64,000 bases of DNA from Arthrinium phaeospermum. Taxonomy: Eukaryota > Ascomycota > Sordariomycetes > Amphisphaeriales > Apiosporaceae. The stretch lies in the NCBI GenBank assembly GCA_006503535.1, contig QYRS01000016.1, positions 186,001-250,000 of the forward strand. The letters are read 5' to 3'. How positions within the stretch are numbered: position 1 is the first letter of the stretch; every line of letters starts with the position of its first letter. Below are positions 48,783 to 59,700 of the stretch, piece after piece. The notes under the pieces are model-generated. The model did not search any database. It had not been told where the DNA came from and was given only the letters and a program-made list of their open reading frames with translations. Position numbers and translations under genes: made by a program.

Positions 48783-51700
48783 ATGTGGGTTACATCCCGA
48801 GCCCCATTGCTACCTATTTTGCAGGCCTTGTGCCTGTTGATGTTCTGGAAGTCGTCTTTGGTGCTTGCGGACTCGAGCACTTGTCCTGATAAATGGTGTC
48901 AAGACCGTTGCATCACTGACTTGGACAAGTGTTGTGACACCCCGGACCCCGGGTTCAAGAATGCTTGTGGCCTAGGTATACCATTTCGCTATTCACTCTA
49001 GAGCATAGAATGCTAACATAAACCAAGGCACCATATGTTGTGGTTTCGGTTGCTGTCTCGGCCCTGAGTGGACCTGCAATGCAGACTTCAGCTGCACCGG
49101 CCCTCAAGGCCAGATCATGCCACCAGCACCCAGACCCGGCGGACCAGGTCCAGAACCAATACCGGGCAGCTCCATGAATGCACCCATAGGTGACCAGACC
49201 AGTTGTTTGAAAGAGTCCGGCGCTACTGGGGCGCCGGATCATACTTCGCCAGCGGAGGGACCTCCCCGGGTTGACAGTACAGCTTCCGGTCCAGCCGCCA
49301 GTCCTCCGGTGCCTGACACAACAGCACCAAACTCTGTTCCTGTGTCTACCCCTACTTTGACACAGACCTCAGCTATACCACCTGCTAGCCCGGCCGAACC
49401 ACCTGTACAAAGCCCATCCAATACTGACAAAGTGGCCCCGGGCAACGGCAGCTCTATGCCTGGATCTGGTACAGCAAGTTTGCCACCAACAGTACCCTCA
49501 GCGACACCAACGCCGACAGATAGCTCTCAAGCATCGAATCCCCCATCTACACAGGCAGGTAGTCAAAATAACCCACCAGGTCAGGTAGTGATCGTCGGGG
49601 ACAAGACCGCAACGCTACCAGCAGCAGCAACACCCACAGAGATCGTGACACTCGACCATACTTTCAGTGCTCATCCGCAACCCCCTGAGTCTTTAGGTAG
49701 TCCTTTTCCAACTCTGGCCATCATAGGAGACCAGACCGTTACGCTACCTCCTGTCTCCACAACCTCGGTGTTAACCACATTAGGGACCAGTTTTGCTTTG
49801 CAGCCCCATCCACAGCCCACAACTGAGTCGTCTCAAATTGGATCAAGCTCGCAAAGCGCCGTGGTCGTTCTCGACGGGGAATCCAGCTTCACTCTTCCTC
49901 CCTTAATGCAATTGACTACTCTGACAACGGCTGGCCGGACACTTACTATCTCTCCCGAAGGTCCACCGACCATCACGCTTGGCAAGCCCCCGTCCGGCCC
50001 GAGTAGCTCTGCATTACAAACTCCCCAGGTGATCATCATCGGGGGCTCGAGCATTACGATCGAATCTGTCACGAAAGAGATTACTTTGACTACCAATGGT
50101 CAAACCGTGACGTTGTCGCCGAATATGCCCCCTATCGTCACGGTCAATCCGCTTCCAACAATTCCCCTGACCACAACGACCGACGAAGGCATCGGACCGC
50201 TTGCGACGTTCGCTACTTGGCCAGCCGGAGCTTTCATCACCCCGATAGCTGTCGAAGTGGACAAACCCAAGAAGTCGGACGATGACGATGAAAGCTCTGT
50301 GATCCCGTGCAGCCTGTGGTTCTTCTCCGTAAGTAAATTCTCTTCCTAATGCAACTATTTAATCAGAAAGGCTAGCTCTAACGCAACCCTACAGCTTTGC
50401 ATAAAGTTTGATGCAGTCAATATCCTAGGATGGAAGCTGACTTTGCCCCCCGGCATTTATTCCCCTGGCCCGCCTCCGTTTCCGAACATCAAGCTCCCGC
50501 CGCCAGTCGGAATCAAGGGGAGCCTGCCCCCTTGGCCAAGATTCACGTAAGCACTGGGGATCCTATTGAGACCGTTGGACTACTGCTGACTTTAGCCTCG
50601 ACGTTGGCCAGTGTGGGGAATGACCACATACCCACCTTCCCCTCGGAGCCCGAGCCGACCAAGTGCGAGACGCAAAAGGCCTCGATCTGCTCTACCACGA
50701 CATCTTTCGTCGTGTCCACTATTGACGGGGCTCCGCAGACGGTTTCGACGCAAGTCGGATCATCTACCTGCGCCGAAGTCCAGGGATGCATGATCACGGA
50801 CTCGGACCACGAGGCCACAGCCACGAGGACTGAAGCCTGTCAGACGGCTACAGTGACGGACATGACCATAAGCTGCAGTGGCACGGGCACCACAGCCTGC
50901 TCGACCCAGACGGCAGCACCCAAGACGGGCTGTTCCGAGTCCGTCACGGCCTCGACTACTACACTTTCATGCAAAGCCGCGCCTACTGATCCGTCGAAGC
51001 CACAGTCTGGAGACGAAGGCGGGCAAGATGGTTGCGCAGAAGTCAAGGAGTGGCTAGTCTGGCCAGAAAACCCCACGGACAAAACTCAAACTGGCGCCAT
51101 CTCTTCCAAGCTGAAGGAGATCTTGGTCGACGAACACAAAATTGTCATTTCGGACACGAAATTCGCTGGAGTGAACTTCTGGGTCGTCACGCTCGAAGCA
51201 GGCCAAGAGACAGAGATAAAAAAGATTGATCATGTGAGGCTTCCGAGACCCTCTCATACGTAGAAAACCCTGGATCCCCCCAACTGACAAAAGCGCTCTC
51301 AGGTTATATCAGTATACCCACGGTGCGACCAAGATTGCGGAGATCCCACTACTGAGTCAACCCGGAGGTACCAAACTGATTACATATACGAACGGCCCGG
51401 AACGGCTTTGAACGACGGGATTCCACAGATGGCGTTTCTATCTCAGAGCAGAGACGAAAGGAATTATCCACCTCTACCTGGCCAAAAGTTCTACTTTGAA
51501 CGCATGGGGTCCAGTGAGAGATTTTTCTTTGACGAAAGCGCCGGCGAAGATATACCAGTCTATATAGTTGACTCGGGAGCCAACCTAGAGCACCCGGTAA
51601 GTATATATCGCCTGAACGAGACTCAAAAATATCGCTCCTCCATTCCGCGTGAATAAGAACTAACTTCTCTGAACTTTTCCAGGAGTTCGACGGTATCCGA

Positions 51701-53891
51701 GACAGAGTCGAATTCATCCACGCAGACGACAGAGCAGATAACGCCAACGACGACTCTTACCTCCCACCGTCTCAGCGATGTTGGCACGACGGCATCAAGG
51801 GTTGCAAGAGCCACGGCACGTCGATGTTGGCCCTCGTGGTCGGTCCCAACGTGGGAGTGGCCAAGAAAGTCAAGCCGTACGTGGTTCGAGTTCCTCGCCG
51901 AAGGCCAAACGGCCAAGGCGCAAGGCCCGACGACTGGCTGCGCGCAGTCGCCAAGGTTCTCGACCGGTTTGACAAGCCAAGCAAGACCACCCTGGCCATC
52001 CTCAATCTGTCCTGGAGCTGGGACGAGCTAGGGTACGAAAGGCAACCTGACAAAGATATTAGTTTCTTGCGTTTCCGAGATCGGCTGGCGGATCTGCTCA
52101 ACCGGCTGATCGAAAACGGCGTTTTCGTAGTGACCGGATCCGGCAACAGTTTTTATGTACGTCTCGCCACCGCCCTCTCATGATCTGTTATTCCATAATT
52201 TCTAACACAAAGACAAAATTATGCAGATGGACGGATGGCCTGCACTGTACAGTGTTCCGCCAGACAAGCTCTGGGATTCGATCAAGAAGTACGAGAGTAC
52301 CTGGCACTACATCCCTGACCTCTTAGTCGTCGGTGCTGTGAATCCGGCCAGCGGCGAGAGGTGGGTGAAATCGGGCATCTCGAGAGATCCCGAGGGGTCT
52401 TTCCCGGAGCTGTACGGGCCTGGCGACGTCGTCACTGCGAATGGCGAGAAAAGCGGATGGCCGGACCCGAATAGAGATTGGGTGACGAAAAAGGAGGACT
52501 TGTTGGCAAACCCGGACTTGGCGCAAGAACTCGGAGAGGACAACAAACCTCTTCCGGTTCTCAGCTACTACAAGGGGAGTCGAGGCACATCCGACGGTAA
52601 GTGAGGTGCCTTTTTCTCTTTTCTCTCTCAGGGCACCACTCTCAAAGTTGCAAGACATATGCTGATTATAGGAACCAGCATCGGCATACGCGGCTGGGCT
52701 AGCTGCCTATTTCCTGAGGCTTCATCAGCTTGGCAGGCTTCCCAAAGACTTATCTGGACAAGACCCGGACCCGGATATGAGTCCCGCCGGATTAAAGCGG
52801 TATATGTTGAACAACGCCTGGCAGCGCGCTCCGGACCCACTCGGATCAGCACGGCAGGTCCGAGGGATTTGGAACGGATTGTCTTCGGAGCGGGTAAGAG
52901 TGGAAGGCGTTTGTCCCTGGGATCCCAAGCCTCCCGCCCAGCTAAGCCGGGAAATCCACAACCGGGCGGCGGACGGGCAGCCAGAGCCGCTTACGCTTAC
53001 GGGGCAGTGCCTGGCCCCGCAGTCGGCGACGCCGACGGCTACCGGTACTGCCCAGGCAACCAGCAGTCCAACTGGGGCTCCGACCAGCACCTCCCCGCCG
53101 ACGCCTTCTGCCACGGGATTCGTCTGCTCCGAGGAGAGGTGCGCCGCCATGCTGAACTGCCACGTGCCGACCCGCCCCGGGTGCAAGGACGACAAGTGCG
53201 CCTGTCTCGGAGACGCGGACGGTGCGACGTTCCAATGCACCGAGGAGACCAAGAAGGAGTGCTCGCCCTGCCAGTCCCCCGAGGAACCCGCCTGCGACAA
53301 GGATAAGAAGTGCACCTGCACCCGGCCGCCGACGACGATGACGACGAGCACCAAGATGGCCCCGCCCCCACCCCCACCTCCGCCGCCGCCCACGCAGACG
53401 CCGCTGGCGATCGGCCGGGGCGAGGAGCAGTGCCGGGAGCCCTTCGATCACCCGGACCAGATCAGCTACTGGGTGGAGGACTTCGCCTCCCTCTGCTTTG
53501 ACCAGTACCCGCACAAGATGGACAGCAAGAGCGAGCGGGTCGTCGTCAAACGGCCCGGCGGCGACGACCATGGCGTTATGTACATGGCTGTCAGCTGGAT
53601 CCAGGACTGCCGCACCGCCGTCGAGTCACAGGACCCGCTGCACCCGCTGTCCGAAGCCCCCGACGGCACCGAAGACAAGGAGATTGACTGCCAGGCGGCG
53701 ACATGGGACATTTGGAAAACATGTAAGTTTTTAGCGAGTGATTCCTCTCCTTTCCCCTACCGTCTCTTTCCCTCGTCGCATGACGACACAAGCTGATTAG
53801 GACACATCTAGGCCTCAATGGCGGTTCGGGTGGGAAGCGAAGAATCGGTTGTCTAATGTACGAGTGGGCGCCGGGTGACCCGCCAATGTAG
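48783..53891 (+). CDS. Secreted multidomain subtilisin-like serine protease (S8), 1,509 aa
   Basis: Nine exons: 48783-48975, 49028-50328, 50395-50546, 50612-51233, 51303-51596, 51683-52156, 52227-52596, 52679-53722, 53812-53891. Introns are 52-89 nt; several show CTAAC/CTGAC branch sites. Residues 1-29 are a signal peptide. Residues 34-87 hold 12 cysteines. A long Pro/Ser/Thr mucin-like part follows, with four imperfect beta segments starting near 251, 294, 343 and 399 (VVIVGDKTATLP, LAIIGDQTVTLP and so on), then a Pro-rich stretch and a Thr/Cys-rich stretch. A propeptide-like module spans about 695-762 (SDTKFAGVNFW). The peptidase has Asp846 (YIVDSGAN), His898 (KSHGTSMLA), oxyanion Asn1009 (VTGSGNS) and Ser1134 (RGTSDASAY; Tyr replaces the usual Pro). 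The C-terminal part has a Cys-rich and poly-Pro linker and a module ending CLNGGSGGKRRIGCLMYEW. The catalytic set is complete, so an active extracellular or wall protease is likely. It is convergent with the gene at 54.5-55.9 kb. Confidence 0.88.
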
Positions 53892-54502
53892 TTGCTTTCA
53901 GACCTTGACTAGGGGACTTTGGAGGAAACAGGGGGCGGAAAGCTACCTTGGTTCGTGTGATGGATATGCACGGGTAAGGATATAATCATCAACATGTGGT
54001 ACACGAGATAGGGCTTCTTCAGAATGATACTGGGTTCGACAGGTCATTACATAACCGTTAGGTTTTCGCACGTACTTTCTGCCCACGTTAGCTCCGTGTG
54101 GCTTTTCCAATCATTGTTATCGAATTCCATATTAGTTGCTTCGCTGATGGGCTTGTGGCACTTTTATCAACGTGGCGTTCAACGGTGCGAGCTAAATTTG
54201 ACCACCTAACTTGATCAGTAGTCCACATCACCATTACTCCTGCATCCCAACCTGTACCATCCCTGGCCTTGAAAAATGCGAGTCGAATTGTGACCAGCTA
54301 CGTATGCATCATTACAGTTACCCATCGCTCATCGCCCATCATGCATCCCTTCGCTCTCCATTCGCTTTCCCTAAAAGAAAAAAGAAAGATTTGCGCCGAT
54401 GATTACAACCGCTCCCATGAATCCAATATGCCATGTTTCACAACTGACCCCCGCCGCAGTGCAAGCTAGCCATCCACTCGACAGGGCCAAACCGGGACAT
54501 GC
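53892..54502. other. Intergenic region between convergent genes
   Basis: About 610 bp between the subtilase stop and the stop of the leftward module protein. No gene seen. It should contain both 3' UTRs. Confidence 0.5.
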
Positions 54503-55867
54503 TTAACAGTTGTCGGTTGGCACGATCCTGTACTCATCCTCCGCCTCCTTTGTCCAAAGGCGTATGACTCCAACCTAGACGGTGTGTTAGTTTTGATAAT
54601 CAAGCAAAAGTCAAAGCCTCCTAGGAAGACCATGGGACTAGTATGGGGGCTTGGGTCGGCTGCTCACCTCTGGTACATTGCGCAAGCTCTCGTACTCGCT
54701 CGCAGTCAAGAAGGCGCGCCAATGGGAGATACCCGCCGTAATTGCATTGGTGTACAGATCCCCCGGGGCCACCATCCCCTCCAGCCGGGCGTTGAGTGCC
54801 GGTACAGCCGTCGAATCGCACGAGTCCCGCGGCTCAATGTGGTAGAGCTCCTTGCCGACGCGCGGCGGGGACGCGAGGTCCAGCTGCGGGTTCGCCCGCG
54901 ACGGCGTGTAGTCGGGGTTTTCCACCCGACCGGCCTGGGACTGGGACGACGGCTTGGGTCTCGGCTGATGGTCCACCTTCACCACCTGCGAGCGGGGCGA
55001 GCATGTTGCCCGCGTGCGTCAGCGTTTACGTCCCACGAAAAAGGTGGACAGTGCACTGTGGCTGCTGCTGCTGCTCAGCTCGGGCTTCCGCAGTAGGCTT
55101 ACCTCGGGCATCGCGCGGATGAGCTCCATCTGCGACGTGGTGAGGAAGGCGCGCCAGAACAGGACCCCCTCGAACAGGTTGGACCGCTGCATGGCGTAGG
55201 CCTCCACCGAACCCTCCAGGTGCTTGTCGATGGATCGCGTCTGCCGGCCGTCGCAGCCGTCGACCGGGTAGATCAGGTACAGCTCCGTCCCGGCCGGCGC
55301 CTGGTGGTCCTGCAGCTTGGCCCGCGCCCGCTCGGCCGCCGCGGCCGACTCCGCCGTGCGCGTCGTCCACCACGGCTGCTCGTTCCGGGGCGCGGGCGCG
55401 TACACCCGCGACCGCGCCAGGATGATGTCGATGGCGCTCGACAGGGGCGCGGCGCCATCCTTCTCGGCGCTGGTGGTGCTGGTGGCGTCTGCGGCTGGTT
55501 GCGCAGCCTCTTCTTCCTGGGTCGGCTCCTGGGCGCTGCCCTTTTGCGTGGCCGGGCGAGATGCCGGTTGGCTGGGCTGGCGAGGCGGTGAGGGCGACCT
55601 CGCCTGCACGACGGGCTCGGGCTCGGGCTTCTCGGAAAGAAGCGGTCCGCTCAAGTCCAGATCGCCGAGATGGGGAATATCCCAAGAAATGCCCTCGGAA
55701 ATGCCGCCCAGCGAGTCCGGAAGGGTGATTTGTGTGGCCGGCTTGGAGTGCGAAAATTGGGTGGGAGCCGGGGAGCCCAGGGATACCGATCTCCGCGACG
55801 CCATGCTTCTGACCGATTTGGTGTCGTCCTGATGCTTCGCCTCGGACGGTTTCCTGAAGTGCATCAT
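54503..55867 (-). CDS. Protein with two tandem propeptide-like modules (no signal peptide), 384 aa
   Basis: Three exons on the minus strand: 55867-55103, 54985-54668, 54574-54503; introns of 117 and 93 nt, both phase 0. The start MMHFRKPSEAK has AAA before ATG and no signal peptide. Residues 1-190 are low-complexity (Ser, Pro, Ala, Glu). Module 1 spans about 192-262: ELYLIYPVDGCDG, NLFEGVLFWRAFLTTSQMEL, AMPE then VVKVDH. Module 2 spans about 298-368: ELYHIEPRDSCDS, ITAGISHWRAFLTASEYESL, NVPE then VGVIRLW. Each ends with an intron immediately before the final V strand; the subtilase has an intron at the same place (KKIDH then VISVYP). The module's size, the 'G-x-x-FW' core and its position before the subtilase catalytic domain suggest a subtilisin-propeptide (I9-like) fold; this is inference. 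Possible roles are an intracellular protease inhibitor or a regulator. Confidence 0.72.
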
Positions 55868-56704
55868 TTTGAAAACAGTTACTTCCGAATGCGACGACCG
55901 GGTTTTAAGATAACAGTCCAGCGAAAAAGCAATGAAAAACAGATAAGATCCTGATCCTGGCGGAAAGAGCGACGCAATACGAGGTTTTGTTTGTTGTGAT
56001 GTTGGCACGGAGTCCCCCGCTCTCTTGGAAACTGGTTTGCTACATACGCTATTGCATCTAACTGCATAGAATTGCCAACAAACTGTGGCAATTGGGCCCC
56101 CAGCCACAGGCGACAGGCATCTGTCTGGGGTCGTATCGGGCGCAGCAACGCAAGCACTGACTAAGCCCCCGGTCGAAAAAAATCCAGATTTCTGGCAATT
56201 GTTTCACAATACGGGGCGATCCTCATGCGCGGTAAAGACAACGCACGAGGACGTCCCCGTGGCAACAATCCGGAGGTGGAGCAGTGGGACATCTTCAAAT
56301 CCTGCTTACTACGTACTTACCTCTCTCTGATGAAGAGAGAGCAGAGGACAAATGAACAACAAAAAGTGGATAACATATAAGCTCGGATTAACGCATGAAC
56401 GCCAATCTCCCCTGATTCGGACAATTGGTCCATGGGGATCGAAGAAAAACGCCCCTCGATCAAACTGTGTCAGGGGTGAAATTGAAGACCCGGCCCGCTT
56501 TGATCAATCGTTAATTCTATCAGATTTTCTCCCGCGGCTTCTAGACCCGAAATGCCCGAAGGAACCAACCACAACGGTCATCCAACCATAAGCAAATATC
56601 TGCCCAACCGAAACCAGCACACATATTAAAAGTACCTAGACAACCCCATATCTAACACAGCTATCCAATCTTGGCAGAACAGTCATCAAGGAAACAGAGT
56701 CGAA
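55868..56704. other. Intergenic region, no gene seen
   Basis: About 840 bp between the start of the module-protein gene and the stop of the ABC transporter gene, both on the minus strand. It should contain the promoter of the former and the 3' UTR of the latter. The open frame running upstream of 55867 shows no family features. Confidence 0.5.
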
Positions 56705-59700
56705 TCATGCCGATTTCTTCTCCTTCTTGCCTTTGGGCATGCGCACCAGCCAGTACAGGAACAAGGACGCCGCGATGTTGAAGACAATGTAAACCATACC
56801 GATCCCAAAATCGCGCCAGCGGGTGTCGTAGCTCGCGTTGAGCTGGGTCAGGAAGGCGTTGGTGCTGGCCATGGGGCAGTACTGGCACGCCGCGTCGGCG
56901 CTCTTGTCGACGACGTAGCCGCCGACGGCGCTCACATACTTCTCCAGGTAGGCGCCGCACGTGCTGCCGGCGGGCGGGTCAAATTTCACGAGCTCCGCCG
57001 CGGAGCAGGTGACGGCCGTGTTGGCGAGCCCCGTCGACAGCATGGCCGAGGCGAAGTAGGTGAAGGGCGAGACGCGGTACATGAAGATCCAGAAGCCGGG
57101 CAGGGTGGCGGGCCCGGCCAGCACGCCGCAGAAGAGCAGGCACATCATGAAGAGGATCTGGGCGAGATTGCCGCCCGACTCGGCCGTGTCGGTGACGGCG
57201 ATGCAGGCGTGGGCGAAGGTGCAGGTAAACACCAGGAACTCCCAGAACAGCAGCCACATGAGGGCGCCCCGCTCGTGCGTCTGGCCCGCCGCCGCGGCGT
57301 TCCGGTACAGGCCGACGGGGTAGTAGACGAGGGCCCACATGAAGACCGAGGCCAGCGAGTTCCAGGGGATCTCGGTCAGCACCTGCGACAGCATGAAGAC
57401 CTTCCAGCTGTACGTCTTGGAGGGCCGCTCCCGCACCTCGTACAGTTTTCGTTGGGTCACAAAGTGCGGCATCTGCTGCTGGATGAGCTGCCCGAAGATG
57501 GTGAAGATGTTGAAGATGGCGAACATTTGGTTCTGCAGGCCCTGGATCGACAGGGGTGCGTTCAGGAATACCAGGCCTGCAGTAGTTAGTTTTTGTACTT
57601 GGGATAGCCGGCAACAGTAACAAGGGTAGATGACCGGAAGGACAGTTGTGCGTGACATACCGATAAAGAGAGCCACCGAAATGCAGAGGGCAAATTTAGA
57701 GTAGATGTACGACGGCGTGCGCCAATACTGCTGGAAGACACGTCGCGTCACGATCAACAGCTGATCCCACAGCGGCGTGGCGAACTCCTGGAACGTGGCG
57801 CGGCCATCCTGCGTCGCCATCGAGTTGCGCCGCTTCTCCCTCCGACCGTCGGCACCATCCCCCTTGAGCCGCCGCAGCTCCTCCTGGACCGCCTGGTACT
57901 CAGCGCTGTCCCGCCACGCCTGGTGCCAGTCGACCTCGGTAGCGGACCCGGGCGCCGCCCCAATGACCTCGAGCATCCACTCGGCCGGGTTGGCCTCGGG
58001 CGGGCAGGGCGCCACGCTCCCCCCGCCCTGGCGCTGGAAATAGCTCGTCAGGGTCTCGGAGTTGTCGCCGATCTCGCCAAAGTAGACCGTCTTGCCCCCT
58101 TTCTCCAGGAACAGCAGCCGGTCGAAGCGCTGGAACAGCATCGCCGACGGCTGGTGGATGGTGCACAGCACCGACTGCCCGGCCCGCGACAGCTTCTCGA
58201 GCAGGTCCAGGATCGCCCACGAGGTCTGCGAGTCCAGGCCCGACGTCGGCTCGTCGACGAAGAGGAGCAGGGGGGGCTTGGCGGCGAGCTCGACGCCGAT
58301 GGTCAGTCTGTCGTTTGGTCAGTATCGAATTCGTTCCTCCAAGTCAAGTCGGTTCTGGGGATGGGCAACTTACCTTTTCCGCTGTTCGACGTTGAGACCT
58401 TCTCCCAGTATGCCGACGACGGCATCGGCATAGTCCTCCATGTCCAACATCTTGATGACCTCGTCGACGTAGGCGAGCTTCTCGGAGCGCGGGGTAGCAG
58501 CCGGCTGTCGCAGCAATGCGCTGAACTCCAGGGCCTCCCGCACGGTACTCGTCTCGAGGTGCAGATCTTGCTGCTGTACATAGCCGGTCTTGCGCTGGAA
58601 CGACTTGTCCCGTTGCATGCCTGTTCGGGACTGTTAGCGAGAGTGTTTTCTATTCAGGATATACAACACCATTGTTCTCGGTTAGTGGGCTTGGGGTGGA
58701 GGAAGAACACGTACCGTCGACCAACATCTCCCCGGTGATGACGCCCATGGATATGCGGTCCGCCAGACAGTCGAGCAGCGTCGTCTTGCCGGCGCCCGAG
58801 ACGCCCATCAGCGCCGTCAGGGTGCCGGGCTTGACCCAGCCGTCGACGTGGTCCAGAATGCGCCGAGGCTCCCGCTTGATCTTGATGTCGTAGCAGACGT
58901 CCTGCCACTGGAACACGCTGGTGGAGGCCTGGATGACGCCCGCGGTGCCGTCGCTGCTGCTGTGGCCGTCGCTTTGGTGGTGGTGGTGGTGCTGCTGCGG
59001 CGCGCCGCCGCCGTTCGGTTTCTCTACCACGGCCACGGGGCCCGAAAGCGAGGCCTCGGCGTCCTTTTTGCCCGTGAAAGCCGAGGTGCCGGCGGCGCTG
59101 TTGTAGCCGCGGCGAAAGACGAGGACCTCGCCCTTGGACTTCTTCTCGGAAATGTACTCGGTCGCGACAAGATGGACAATGTGATTGAACAAAGCAAACC
59201 CGATCAGGATCCCGATATTGCGCCACTTGTGCCCGTTAAAGTACTTGTACGCAATCCCGATATAAGCGTCCCCGCTCACCGTGGCGCGCCCGGGCACCGC
59301 CCCGACGGCGTTGCAGGCGGCCTGCCCGCCCGTGAGCGTGATATTCTCGTAGCCCGGGACGGCCGGGCTGGGCACTTGGCTGGCGCAGGCGAACTCGCGG
59401 CCGTGGTACTCGTTGATCATGAGGGCCTCGAAGCCGTAGGCGACCGGGTCCAGGTAGTTGATCCACCGGCACCAGCCCAGCATGTAGTCGACCGGGATCA
59501 CGAAGCCGGTGAAGATGACGAGCGCCAGGATCAGGACGGCGGCGGGGACCATGGCTTGCGAGAGGGTGCGGGACATGGAGGCGCTGTGGGTGGGGAAAGG
59601 GGGTGGAGATGGTTAGTATTGGGATCGGGATAGTATGTTGAGTCATTACAGTAGGTAAAAGGTGTGCTTACATGGCTCGGAACATGCCCGACATGGCCAT

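Noticed and set aside
52659..52680. Acceptor at ...GATTATAG (52672) for subtilase exon 8
   Set aside because: It would give GTSIGIR and shift the frame out of the conserved catalytic Ser segment. The acceptor six bases later (ACCAG, 52678) gives GTSDASAYAAGLAAYFL, which fits the S8 family.
54638..56107. Two separate genes at 54.64-54.99 kb and 55.02-56.11 kb
   Set aside because: A clean GTAAGC...CTCGCAG intron (54986-55102) joins them in phase and completes the first module with VVKVDH. The apparent start of the first frame is GTG, and the frame extension above 55867 has no family features.
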